Translations under genes and position numbers: made by a program | The notes under the pieces: model-generated | What the model was told of the DNA's origin: nothing | Database searches by the model: none | Seen by the model: the letters and a program-made list of their open reading frames with translations, nothing else | Shown here: positions 12,801 through 21,100 of the stretch, in pieces | Position numbering within the stretch: the first letter of the stretch is position 1 | Layout: every line of letters starts with the position of its first letter | Assembly (NCBI RefSeq): GCF_905147045.1 | Contig: NC_065917.1 | Coordinates: forward strand, 2,620,501 to 2,684,500 | Origin: Nymphalis io | Lineage: Eukaryota; Arthropoda; Insecta; Lepidoptera; Nymphalidae | Direction of reading: 5' to 3' | Length of the DNA: 64,000 nt

Positions 12801-14910
12801 AAGAAATACTGCTAGTTAAATAAAAGCTTAATATTTATATTAATATACTGATCATGTATATGAATAGGCAAGTGTGTAGACTGATTTGCTTCAAATATAA
12901 TCCGATGGGACGGCAAATCCGACACGACCGTGCATAGTACAGGCTAAAGATTAATGACTTTACCGAGGCAAGGGGGTATTATCACTGTGTATTGCAAACT
13001 AGTCTGTTAGTACGTTTTTTTTATAAGATAGGAAGGCCGAAGAGCAATTGGGCCATCTGATCGTGAGCACATAGACACTGTAAAAAATATTAACCAAAAC
13101 ATCGTCAATGCACCATTAACGATATACATATATTAAATAATCGATGAGCCGGTTGGCGTGGTTGGTAGATACATGCCTTTCACGCCGAAGGTTGTGGGTT
13201 CGATTCCCACCCAGGACAGACATTTGTGCTTAAACATGTCTGTTCGTCATGAGTCCGGATGTAATTATCTATATAAGTGTGTATTTACAAAAGAAAAGTT
13301 GTATATCAGTTGTCTGGTTTCCATAGTACGAGCTCCTCTTAGTTTGGGATCAGATGGCCGCGTGAACAATGTCCCAGGTAAGATGTTATGTCCCTTGGGC
13401 CTGATGCACTGATTCACTCGCACTTCAAACCTGAACACAACAATACTGACTACTACTATTACCGTTTGGCGGTAAAATATCTAATGAGTAAATGGTACCT
13501 ACATTTGAACTCTGAATCCAGCCAGCCCTATGTGCTATTAGACGGCCGTGTAAAGTGTGACGTCAAACATACCAGTGCCTGAACCGCGAGCGGCACGGTC
13601 AGTGTACGTGTGACGTCACGCAGGTACCAGTGCCCGCACTGCGAGCAGCGGTTCGTGTCGGCGGCGACGCTGGCGACGCACGGCAGCGCGGCGCACGGCG
13701 CGGACAAGCCGGCGCGCTGCGAGCGCTGCGCGCGGCGCTACAGCAGCGCCGACGCGCTGCGCGGGCACCGCCGCCGCGCGCACGCCGAGCCGCCGCGCGC
13801 GCTGCCGTGCCCGCTGTGCGACCGCGCCTTCTCGGTGATTTTTTTTTAATGTTGGTCCTACAGCTTACAGTTTGTACAGCGGCACCGGGCGTCCTCAACT
13901 CCGCCTTCAAATTTGATCCGTCTCGAGCTCCGCGTGACTTCCACCCCGAGGGTTGTAACGGATCCCTGCCCGCCTTAATTATAAAAAAATTAAATATTCA
14001 TATTTTTATTATTCAAATAGTACATTGGCTCGTGATTTCATCTAGTTAGTTAGGATCTTAATAATGTTGTTTTCGTAATAACCGTGTTCTTTTAGAGCGT
14101 CAGAGATCACATGTTCAACAAACTATAGAGGAGTCAAGGATGTCGCTCCTTCCCATTTTTATATATTTAATTGGTTTAGAAAAATATAAAAGGGGGAGGA
14201 GGCTGAATCCTTCAATATAATATATATATATAATAATAATAGTTACAGGGTGTCTCCTAAGACATGGCACCTCGGCCCAGGTCGTGTTCGGTGGGGTGGG
14301 AGGCGCTTCTGCTCGTATCGCTGCGAGTTAATGTAATAGCTGGTTTCGTGAGTCGGTCGATATCAAAGTCTTTGTATAGATCTATGATACGAGTTTGCGA
14401 CGATACGCAAGAAACGGTTTCGAATCATTTACAATCGATTAATAAGTGCGGCTTATTGTGGGCATAATGAAACGTTTTAAGGTCTTATGTAAAGTCGTTA
14501 CATTTCTAAGGGGCAGTCCATGCCAAGAACTTTGCTTACAACCTGTGTCGTCTTGTAATTACATACAACACCCAAAAGGGATTTGATAAAAACGCAAGAC
14601 TAGTCTCTATGTATTCTATTGATTACGAAGAAAAATCTAGAATCTAGCTCAAGTGTTCAGCATTTAATTCGAGAAAGTGCGTGCGAAAGAAAGACTTGTA
14701 GGCCTAGGCATGAATCCGGGAAGAGAAAGGATTTGTCCAGCAGTTCGAAATCTAAAGCTTGTTTTGTTTCTTTTTCAGCGTAAGTATGTCCTGCGTATGC
14801 ACATGCGTACACACACAGGGGAGCGCCCGCACACATGCCCCTGCGGCGCCGCCTTCGCGCAGGCCTCTGCCCTCCGAGCGCACTCCGCTGCCAAGCATAA
14901 GGTACATTAA
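603..14910 (+). CDS. C2H2 zinc-finger protein, multi-exon, 5' end outside window
   Basis: Probable nuclear DNA-binding protein; I do not recognise the orthologue. Exons joined at GT/AG sites with matching phase: 603-800, 1738-1944, 3296-3472, 5775-5903, 6278-6366, 8349-8471, 9301-9414, 10383-10527, 12396-12454, 13624-13834, 14779-14910. This gives about 525 codons. The first three exons encode an acidic then basic linker without fingers. The rest encodes 11 fingers: CEKC, CELC, CKLC, CPNC, CKLC, CDVC, CVEC, CPHC, CERC, CPLC and a variant C-x-C finger. Fingers 4, 5, 7 and 10 are each split by an intron, and joining the exons restores C-x2-C-x12-H exactly, which strongly supports the model. Finger 7 has an atypical H-x6-H. 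The end is ambiguous: reading on to TAA at 14908-14910, or splicing at 14901 to a tiny last exon at 15926. The first exon seen starts at an acceptor, so upstream exons lie outside the window. Confidence 0.85.
1090..1205 (+). repeat. Dispersed repeat shared with 28.8 and 40.2 kb
   Basis: GTTAACTGACATAGACCT, AGCCTTGAGGCAGACTGTCA and CATAGACAATTTTTAGTAC recur at 28795-28860 and, diverged, 40235-40335. Family unknown; possibly a MITE. Confidence 0.5.
1216..1652 (+). repeat. Metulj-like SINE interrupted by another repeat
   Basis: The head at 1216-1300 (GCCGAGATGGCCCAGTGATT, GGTTCAAACCC) and body at 1437-1652 are one SINE copy. A fragment of the TATAGAATAG repeat family (about 1303-1436) is nested in it. 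Confidence 0.8.
1738..1944 (+). CDS. Acidic exon B of the zinc-finger gene (second of the pair)
   Basis: A 207 bp phase 0-0 exon after TTTTCAG and before GTAAGT. It encodes 69 residues starting VPEGSPKVR and ending DRYDDEEL, with a run of six Asp. It is clearly homologous to the exon at 603-800 but diverged enough that the duplication is not recent. Confidence 0.8.
2441..2750 (+). repeat. Second tRNA-derived SINE family, full copy
   Basis: tRNA-like head (GGTCTAGTGGCTTGATG, B box GGTTCAATTCCCAGG), body with GTGTACACTCCCGTGCCTCG, TCCGGTCGTGTCGGATTGCC, and 3' GGCTAATCT. Intronic in the zinc-finger gene. Confidence 0.8.
2750..3035 (+). repeat. TATAGAATAG dispersed repeat family
   Basis: A ~300 bp unit from TTTTTTATATAGAATAGGAAGG to GCTTGCACAAAGC...CCACCAGT. 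The T run at one end suggests a retroposed element in minus orientation. Origin unknown to me. It creates spurious ORFs (MRHQPWELRFYVPCACNYTG) wherever it occurs. Confidence 0.8.
3485..3680 (-). mobile_element. 3'-end fragment of the second R1-like LINE
   Basis: Reverse complement of the 3' UTR ending near 33105: GCTGGAAAAACG, TTTCCC, GGCTCGCCGGTG, CGGAATACCCACTAAA, CGCTTTCGCATGCTACCGTGA. It begins 12 bp after the donor of the exon ending at 3472. Confidence 0.8.
4458..5590 (-). repeat. Second tRNA-SINE family copy split by the CR1-like LINE (4458-4512 and 5269-5590)
   Basis: The left piece TGTCCTCCAGACCGATTTCG to AGATTAGCCAAC and the right piece starting AACTGCGCAAATGATATTAT join to one SINE in minus orientation. 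The right piece runs to the head at ~5585 (CACTAGACCAACGAG). Confidence 0.85.
4513..5268 (-). mobile_element. CR1-like LINE, 5'-truncated, inserted in a SINE
   Basis: Minus-strand reading in two frames: SPRDYIEAVIKTASRKLGVL, FFTPQQLCLLYKTQVRSCVE, then LEALDRLQGRAVRIIGDVKV and FLCRTSNKWNSLPAHVF, ending GVKRHLAGRQGG. This is the C-terminal tail of a CR1-group reverse transcriptase ORF with one frame shift near 5010-5040. A T16 run at 4511-4526 marks the A tail. The flanks are two halves of one tRNA-SINE copy. Confidence 0.85.
6018..6203 (-). mobile_element. 3'-end fragment of the second R1-like LINE
   Basis: Same 3' UTR blocks as at 3485, with a G12 run replacing the CCCACA-type stretch. Intronic in the zinc-finger gene. 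Confidence 0.8.
6662..6962 (+). repeat. TATAGAATAG dispersed repeat family
   Basis: Complete copy: T16 run, GAATAGGAAGGCGGACGAGC, ..., CAAAGCCCTACCACCAGTA. Intronic in the zinc-finger gene. Confidence 0.85.
7385..7737 (-). mobile_element. 5'-truncated copy (3' UTR only) of the same R1-clade LINE
   Basis: Matches the 3' UTR at 40981-41310 (CGCCCGGTCCGGGGGGA, GGCAGACGGCCCCGTCC, TGGAGGCTGGGCGTCA). It has a T-rich tail at its plus-strand left end. A perfect 14 bp target duplication AGCTCTTATTAGCC lies at 7371-7384 and 7738-7751. Intronic in the zinc-finger gene. Confidence 0.92.
7795..7985 (-). repeat. Metulj-like SINE, partial
   Basis: The body only (TTATTCCACCACTCTACTCC, CCTCACGATGTTTTCCTTCA); the tRNA head is missing. 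Confidence 0.8.
8111..8286 (-). mobile_element. 3'-end fragment of the second R1-like LINE with target duplication
   Basis: 3' UTR blocks in minus orientation with a T8 tail. Flanked by AGCAATGTATGCT (8098-8110) and AGCAATGTACGCT (8287-8299), a 12/13 match. Intronic. Confidence 0.85.
8528..8712 (+). repeat. TATAGAATAG dispersed repeat family, diverged
   Basis: GTAGGCGGACATGTTTGCC, CACCGCGCACAGATA, CCAATGCGCCACCGAATTTG; lacks both ends. Confidence 0.6.
9749..10024 (-). repeat. Metulj-like SINE, head truncated
   Basis: Contains CCCACTGCTGGGCTAAGGCC through ACCCACGATCATCGGTTAAG. The start of the head is replaced by a fragment of the TATAGAATAG repeat family. Confidence 0.8.
10028..10235 (+). 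repeat. TATAGAATAG dispersed repeat family, diverged
   Basis: AATATTAACTATACCTAGCA to CGCACAAAGCCCTACCAC, joined to the truncated head of the SINE at 9749. Confidence 0.65.
10555..10709 (+). mobile_element. LINE 3' end with (TTGA)n tail
   Basis: Encodes PARWTDDLKKVAGTNWMRK-like and AEDRELWRTLGEAYVQQWTT, the common end of an insect LINE ORF, followed by GATTGATTGATTGATTGATT. The tetranucleotide tail is typical of this family. Inverted copies lie at 40150 and 51795. Confidence 0.75.
11027..11145 (-). repeat. Metulj-like SINE, 3' part only
   Basis: CAGTAACAGCCTGTAAATGT to GCGGGTTGGTGGAATA; the remainder is absent. Intronic. Confidence 0.8.
11848..12285. repeat. Two TATAGAATAG repeats in inverted orientation
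   Basis: 11848-12062 is a minus copy (ACTGGTGGTAGGGTTTTGTG...) and 12063-12285 a plus copy ending CCAACCACCGAG. They face head to head with the outer T-run ends lost, making an imperfect ~430 bp palindrome within an intron. Confidence 0.75.
12893..12998 (-). repeat. Second tRNA-SINE family, fragment
   Basis: ATAATCCGATGGGACGGCAA, ATCCGACACGACCG and TTTACCGAGGCA match the body; strongly diverged and short. Confidence 0.6.
13015..13115 (+). repeat. TATAGAATAG repeat, 5' fragment
   Basis: TTTTTTATAAGATAGGAAGG to ATCGTCAATGCACC. A further fragment (13380-13510) follows the SINE at 13146. Confidence 0.6.
13146..13385 (+). repeat. Third tRNA-derived SINE family
   Basis: Head GCCGGTTGGCGTGGTTGGTA (A box) and GTGGGTTCGATTCCCACC (B box), body GTAATTATCTATATAAGTG, and end GATCAGATGGCCGCGTGA...GTCCCAGG. 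Confidence 0.8.
13624..13834 (+). CDS. Very GC-rich exon of the zinc-finger gene (fingers 8, 9 and half of 10)
   Basis: Encodes CPHC and CERC fingers, then CPLCDRAFS, completed by the next exon (RKYVLRMHMRTH). The third positions are almost all G or C, while flanking introns are AT-rich. The donor is GTGATT, weaker than the others in this gene. The phase (1 base, then whole codons) agrees with both neighbours. Confidence 0.8.
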
Positions 14911-14987
14911 ATACTATAAATAAAGGCTTCATGATCCAAACGCGACTATGGGGGCTGATTTCTAAGATTATCTAATTATTATAAAAG

Positions 14988-15281
14988 TCGAGATGAACTA
15001 GTGGTTAGAATCTTAACCGATGATCGTGGGTTCAAACCCGGGCAAGAACCACTGAAGTTTCATGTGCTTAATTTGTGTTTATAATTCATCTCGTGCTCGA
15101 CGGTGAAGTAAAACATCGTGAGGAAACCTCCATTTGTCTGATTTCATTGAAATTCTGCCACATGTGTATTCTACCAACCCGCATTGGGGCAGTGTGGTGG
15201 AATGAGCTCCAAACCTTCTCCTCAAAAAGGGAGAGGAGGCCTTAGCCCAGCAGTGGGACATTCACAGGCTGTTACTGTAAT
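14988..15281 (+). repeat. Metulj-like SINE
   Basis: From the tRNA-like head (GTCGAGATGAACTAGTGG, GGTTCAAACCC) to AGCCCAGCAGTGGGACATTC and GTTACTGTA; nearly complete. Confidence 0.85.
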
Positions 15282-15925
15282 TATTATGGTGTTTTGAGAG
15301 CGCACTCTTGTCTTATAGTGCGATAGAACTTCACGTGCTCACGTGCAATAGAAGGTTTTGTATGAGTAGGGTGTATGCCGGATACCTCTAGAAATTAATG
15401 AGTACATAATGAACGCCTGCGGCTTCGCACGTGTTTGGTGGGGTTTCGTGTTCGTGTTAGGTACAAAAAAGTTCAAGTTTGCTTCATACGAAAATTCATC
15501 AAAATCGGTTCAGTAGGTAGTTATTAGATAGTAGGGAAATAGAAGATAGTAGTTTATTGCGTTTAAATTATATCGGCTCCAGTCTGGACTTCCAACTCGA
15601 AACAGGATCTGAGGCCCAATAGGCGGTTAATTAAATATAACAGCCAGTAAAATAGTGAGTGAGCCAGTATAACAAGCACAAGGGACATATCACATTGATT
15701 CCCAAGGCTTGTGGCTCATAGGTGTCTCATGTAAGGAATAATCGATATGCCGTGGCCATCGTGTGGCCCAAAAAAATACGTTATATATGCCTTCTCGGTA
15801 ACGAGCTGCAATTTCAAGTATAAGTTGTATCTATTTTGGTATAGTAGTTTTTTTAGCAAGGCATTACAAAAAAGACGTCTGCTTATATATAAGTATGCAT
15901 TTTAACACGTACGGTTTTGTTACAG

Positions 15926-16005
15926 AAATGAAAATGGAAGGGTACTTGCAAGAAACGAACTTTAATGCTCGAGGAATCTTGAAAATTGTGATAATATTGA
16001 ATAAA
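15926..16005 (+). other. Possible alternative terminal exon and poly(A) signal of the zinc-finger gene
   Basis: If the donor at 14902 (GTACAT) is used, an acceptor TTACAG at 15920-15925 joins to AAA TGA, ending the protein after one more Lys. AATAAA follows at 16000-16005. The competing ending has TAA at 14908-14910 with AATAAA at 14919-14924. The sequence alone does not decide between them. Confidence 0.35.
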
Positions 16006-16409
16006 TGATCTAGTATGATTGTGTTTTCGTTTGATTTTCAAATCAGGGGCAGAATATTTATTCTGCAGGCCCTTGGGTACATAGAATGCCCCTATTTGCA
16101 AATGAATTGTAAAATTTCTTTCATTCGCGTGTTGAAATAATCGTTTATTGCGGAAAAAATTATAACTTTAACAAACATATGGATTCATAATTAAATGTGT
16201 ATAATCGAAATGAGATGTTATTTCATGTAGAAATTACTATGTAATTACAGGCACAATGGACATAACATCTAATTATAAATTACACAAATGAGGACTTTAT
16301 AAAACGCAGCGATAAATCCACACAGAAAGATTATATAAAAATACTGGTTACCCAAAATTGAGTCGCTATCACGATGATATGACTGTGATTTGATATATCA
16401 TATTTGAAG

Positions 16410-16645
16410 GGCCGATTGGCGTGGTTGATAGATTCTTGCCTTTCACGTCGAAGGTTGTGGGTTCGATTCCCACCCAGGATACACATTTGTGTGCATGAAC
16501 ATGTCTGTTTCCTGAGTCTGGGTGTAATTATCTATATAAGTATGTATTTACATAGGAAAGGAGTATATCAGTTGTTTGGTTTCCATAGTAATAGCTTTGC
16601 TTAGTTTGGGATCAGATGGTCGTGTGTGATGAATGTCCCACACTA
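16410..16645 (+). repeat. Third tRNA-derived SINE family
   Basis: Head GCCGATTGGCGTGGTTGATA, B box GGTTCGATTCCCACC, body and end as at 13146. Confidence 0.8.
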
Positions 16646-17034
16646 GTATTTATTTATATTACTATAAATTACGTTCGTATAATTAAAAGCACACTTCAGT
16701 ACATTTTAATATTGTGCTCCGGATTTTAAACCTCAATCTGCCCCAAAATCCGAACAATATCAATATTTTATTATACAATTTCCGATGGATTTCGCTTTTT
16801 ATCAATAAATAAACTATTTGTTAAAATACTGAGTTAAATGGATCTATAATTAACTAGTGTTTTATTTCCAGCATCTTTTTTACATTATTTCTGTCGTTAT
16901 AGGTTTATATAGATGATAAAAAATATGGAGTTAATATTCTTTAATTTCCATACAGGATAAATAAATAATTCAATTGTATTTAATTATCTACGTAACTTGA
17001 TTGTCGAAAAAGAATAATTACAAGAGTTTCTAGC

Positions 17035-17130
17035 CGGTTCTTCATGGTTGAATCCACATTCCGAACCGGTGGTAGCAAATGACGAATTCATAAGTACTTA
17101 TAAAAGTCTGTTTGAATAATTTGATTTATA
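17035..17130 (+). repeat. LINE 3' end fragment (GGTGGTAG...GAATAA type)
   Basis: CATTCCGAACCGGTGGTAGC, then TAAAAGTCTGTTTGAATAA. A matching piece is at 20865-20960 and an older one at 59820-59920. Frequent lepidopteran LINE terminus. Confidence 0.6.
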
Positions 17131-17154
17131 AATAACTTACTTTAATTGGTGGTA

Positions 17155-17395
17155 TTTTTATGTGCTAGCCCTTCGGATAGGTAAGCCCAATCATCAAATA
17201 TTCTACCGCCAAACAGCAGTTTTAGTATACTTGTGTTCTAGTTTGAAGGGTGAGTGGGACAAGGTAACTACAAGCACAAATGACGTAACATCTTAGTTCC
17301 CAAGGTTGGTGGCGCATTGGCGATGTAAGGAATGCTTAAAATTTCATATAGCGTCTTTGTCTATGGATGACGTTGGCCATTTATTTTATAAAAAA
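17155..17395 (-). repeat. TATAGAATAG dispersed repeat family, diverged
   Basis: TTCTACCGCCAAACAGCAGT, GTTTGAAGGGTGAGTGGGA, CCCAAGGTTGGTGGCGCATT. Another worn minus fragment lies at 15640-15770. Confidence 0.65.
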
Positions 17396-17699
17396 AAACT
17401 ACGCATTAAAATCCATTTGAAATTCTACCCTCCATTCCGAAGCGCCGACGGCGCCTTGTAGGCTAAGGCATAAATGAGAGAGGTATTCCATACGTTACGA
17501 CAGAGTATAATCAATTTCTATTGAAAATAATATTTAATGTAAATAAAACAGATAATATTTCCATAAACAATATTTATTTTTAATCTTTATAACAAAAAAT
17601 CTCTTAAAAATATAGTCACCATTATGGTTGGCACATATATGCGTTATTACACGAATGTTTTTATGCTATTAATTTTTTAATAAGTAAAATTTGCATTTT

Positions 17700-17815
17700 G
17701 AATGTCTAACTGTTAACAGAACTTTGGAAGTAAAGTAAGTTAAGTGTAATAGTGTTGTGTTATATAAATATATATTAATCGAGAACTGCTTGCAGTGCGT
17801 AATACAGCAGAGCTG
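17700..17815 (-). repeat. Dispersed repeat shared with 27.7, 51.4 and 52.9 kb
   Basis: The minus strand reads CTGTATTACGCACTGCAAGC, AGTTCTCGATTAA and ACACAACACTATTACACTTA. The same blocks occur at 27695-27735, 51385-51475 and 52995-53030. At 28015 and 51575-51680 the linked motif CGACCAATGATATCG also recurs. Unidentified family. Confidence 0.65.
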
Positions 17816-18122
17816 TGAGCAAATTGTATTGCACCTTGACTTCTTCATAGATTGGAATAGGGTATAAATGTTCATCCATACTACAGGCCATTGTCAAAAT
17901 AATCTTAACTCGACAATAAAATATTTTATTTAATAACAAATATATTTTTAATGCACGCAAACATTTGACTATACTTTATATGTATTAACAATATAGTTCA
18001 AAAACACACATTCAGTTTTTCTTCCCAATTTTTTTACAACATAATATGGGTCTTTATGGCTCATCGGCCCATACATTTTGGCTCACACCAAAAAGGTAAA
18101 ACTACCCATAGAATTGTATTTG

Positions 18123-21100
18123 TCAGTCTCTCCTCATACATTTCCTCTTCTCCAATATGATCATACTCTTTAAGGCACTTGCAACAATATACCTCAACTC
18201 GTGAAATTTACTTATCGATAATCTGTACGTCTTCGTCTGTCCATTAGTTAAATTGAAAATAAGTATAATCTGCGTGTCTCTGTTCATAATCTCTTTAGAA
18301 CGCTGTGGAGTTGCGTTTTCTGATTGTATGTTGGATTGGCTGAAAAAAATTATAACTCAATGTTATATGAAACTAGCCGACAGATGACATTACTGAGCCT
18401 GAACTTTTCTTTGAGATTGTACTACTTTGTTGCTTATATAACATTTTAACGCGTACACTTAGACACTTGAAATTTTAAGCATTTTTAAATTTATCCTGAG
18501 ATAAAGGGAGTGCGGACTTATTGAGCATGGCTACTATGCATATAATTCTTGAACGCGTTGACTTAGACACTTGAAATTTTGTATGCAAGTCAATTAAAGA
18601 AACCCAAAAGAGATAATAACCACAAAAAAGTGGCGTAGAAATTTAAAGCATAGTTTATTTTATTTTATCTGCGGTGAAGGCAGATCAATAAGCCGAACTC
18701 TCGAATGCTACGACTCAGTCTCGGTAGTCAGTACTCGGCGTCAACGACAAACTCATCAGTAAATTTTAAAAATGCTAACAACAAAATAAGTTTTAAATAG
18801 TATTTATTTTATATTTATTATAATTTACTAAAGTATTCGATTTTACTATTCATTCCGTCATCAAAGCGCCTAAATTTTGCCCTTGCCCGGATTTGAACCT
18901 ACGATCATCGTTTAAGATTCACGCGTTCCAACCACTAGGCCATTTTGTCTTTTTGGTAGAAACTAATACTACAAATATAATAATTATTAGAGAAATACAT
19001 TTGTGCTGGGTTAAAGGAAGGAAGGAAAATAAGTATTTTCAATAAAATTCCAATTAATTCATTTGCTTAAAATCTTCATTTCAATTAAAATTGAATTTAA
19101 AAATTAGGGTTATTAACTGTTGAAGTTAGATCGTAAAGCAATCCAAAAATATCGCTAGCGAGCTGTTTTTCGCTCGTCATATAATAAATAATATTATCCA
19201 CTACGTAAATATTGGTTATTTTTAAATGTGTATGCCATTCATAAAATGAAGAAAATATTTTAAAAATTAAAGATGATTTTCAATCGTTTTTATTAGGCAA
19301 AGAATTTTAACTCTTATAAAAAAAATTGTATAGTTTAGGAAATAATAAAAAATAAAATATTCGTATTAAATCTGTCGCGCTAAATCGCGCGGTCCGCTGT
19401 AGGCACAGTAAGGCCTCTGCCTCGAATCTCGCGGGCAGCGGGGCGGCGGCGGCGGCGGCGCGGGAGCGGCAGGATCTTACGCGTATAATCAAATGGACCG
19501 ACCCTCGAATACAGCGGTGCAGGAGCGGCGCGGGGGCGGGCAACGAGCGGTGCACTCCAGTCAAGCGGTGACAGCCCGCGTTGCGTGTCTGCATTGTAGG
19601 TATAGTGTTGTACATTTTTTTTGTGACGTATCAAAATGTCTTCGGACGTGCAAGAGCTAATTATTTCGGCAATCTTTGAGAGGACACCCATATGGAACAG
19701 CAAAGATGTGAACCATAAAAATAGAAGAATAATTAACCAATTATTAGTCGTAGAATTTGTCGGGATTTTGTCTCTGTTCTTCATAATTTCGATAAAACTC
19801 GCCATTTATTTTCCTTGCCCTATAGTAGGGATCCACTTATTCTTTTGCCCACAATAAATCGAGCGTTAGGAATAAATTTGAATCAAAAAGATGTCGCCGT
19901 TTTTCAGACATTTCGTTCGCGAATAAAAACAAATATCTCGACAACACAACCACGAACACAACACTACACCGCTATAGTGCCGCGCGATCTGCCCGCTAGT
20001 TTGGAGAACAGGTATGCGTTGCCCGCTCCGCTGCCGCGCCGCCGCCGCCGCCGCCCCGCTGCCCGCAAAATTCGAGGCAGAGGCCTAAACGTTAACGGCG
20101 AGCGGCAGGGGAGTTCCCGTCTATGAGTGAGGTAGGCACGCGGCTGGTCGGCTACTTGCTTAGCGCACGAGCGCAATTTGTTCGATTTAAAAAGTTCTTT
20201 GTGAACTGCAATTTTTTTAAAGTTTATTATAGACGAGAACTATTTTTCTACCTTATTACACTATAGTTTAAGAACCTACTTAATTTTTTCCTTTTTTTTT
20301 GTATCTGTAATATTGATAATCACTTAAATCACTTTTTGTAACGAACATTCTTAATTCGTTCCATTTTATTCTTTTTATAATATTGATTGAATCATTTTAT
20401 TACGAAACCACTTAATTCTTTCCTTTTATTAAATTTATAATATTTATAATAACACGAATTTAAGTTCAAAGGATGATTCTTGCATTTCTTCTATAGCTAC
20501 AAATTCAACAGCCACTGATATTTCGATATTTATTTTATCCTTCTTTGTGATTTGACGCCCCACATGTGTTCTTTTACTTATAATAATATTAGAACGATTA
20601 TTAATATATTATTTTGTGTTAAAATAAGAGCAGTATTTTCACGTAGACTAACAAATAATCTACCGCAATAATATAATAAGATCGCCTTATGATTGCGGAT
20701 TCTTTCACAAATTACTCGAAATACATTAGTGACTTTATTATTATTGTTTATTTCAATCTTTTGTTAATGCAGATTGATCAAAACTGTGATCGGCAATTTT
20801 GTTGTAGTTGAGTCCAAGAGGTGGCCTCTTAGACAACTGCTTCAGTCCATCGGTCAGTTAAACTAAAACACCGGTGGTAGCCTTACATTTAATTCAATAC
20901 TGTAACATGGTAATTCAAAAGTGCCCTTATAAGCCTATTTGAATAAAGATCCGATTTCATTTGTATCATACGTACATATTAGACTACATATTTGACTTTC
21001 AAAGAAACATAATATGGTAAAAATCAATTTCAATGGGTCACAGTCATTAAGGTTTTTTCAACGTATACCATTTGCGATACGGAGTTCACAAATCATCTTC

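Noticed and set aside
13599..14049. Arg/Ala-rich ORFs on both strands over the GC-rich zinc-finger exon
   Set aside because: Shadow frames of the exon at 13624-13834.
17775..17960. Minus-strand exon-like ORF ending HLYPIPIYEEVKVQYNLL... and a stop
   Set aside because: Its 3' half (CTGTATTACGCACTGCAAGC and following) recurs at 27.7, 51.4 and 52.9 kb, so it is a dispersed repeat, not a gene end.
19307..19805. Minus-strand ORFs over the GC-rich inverted repeat
   Set aside because: Antisense of the MADF-like frame plus (GCC)n repeat; no recognisable domain.
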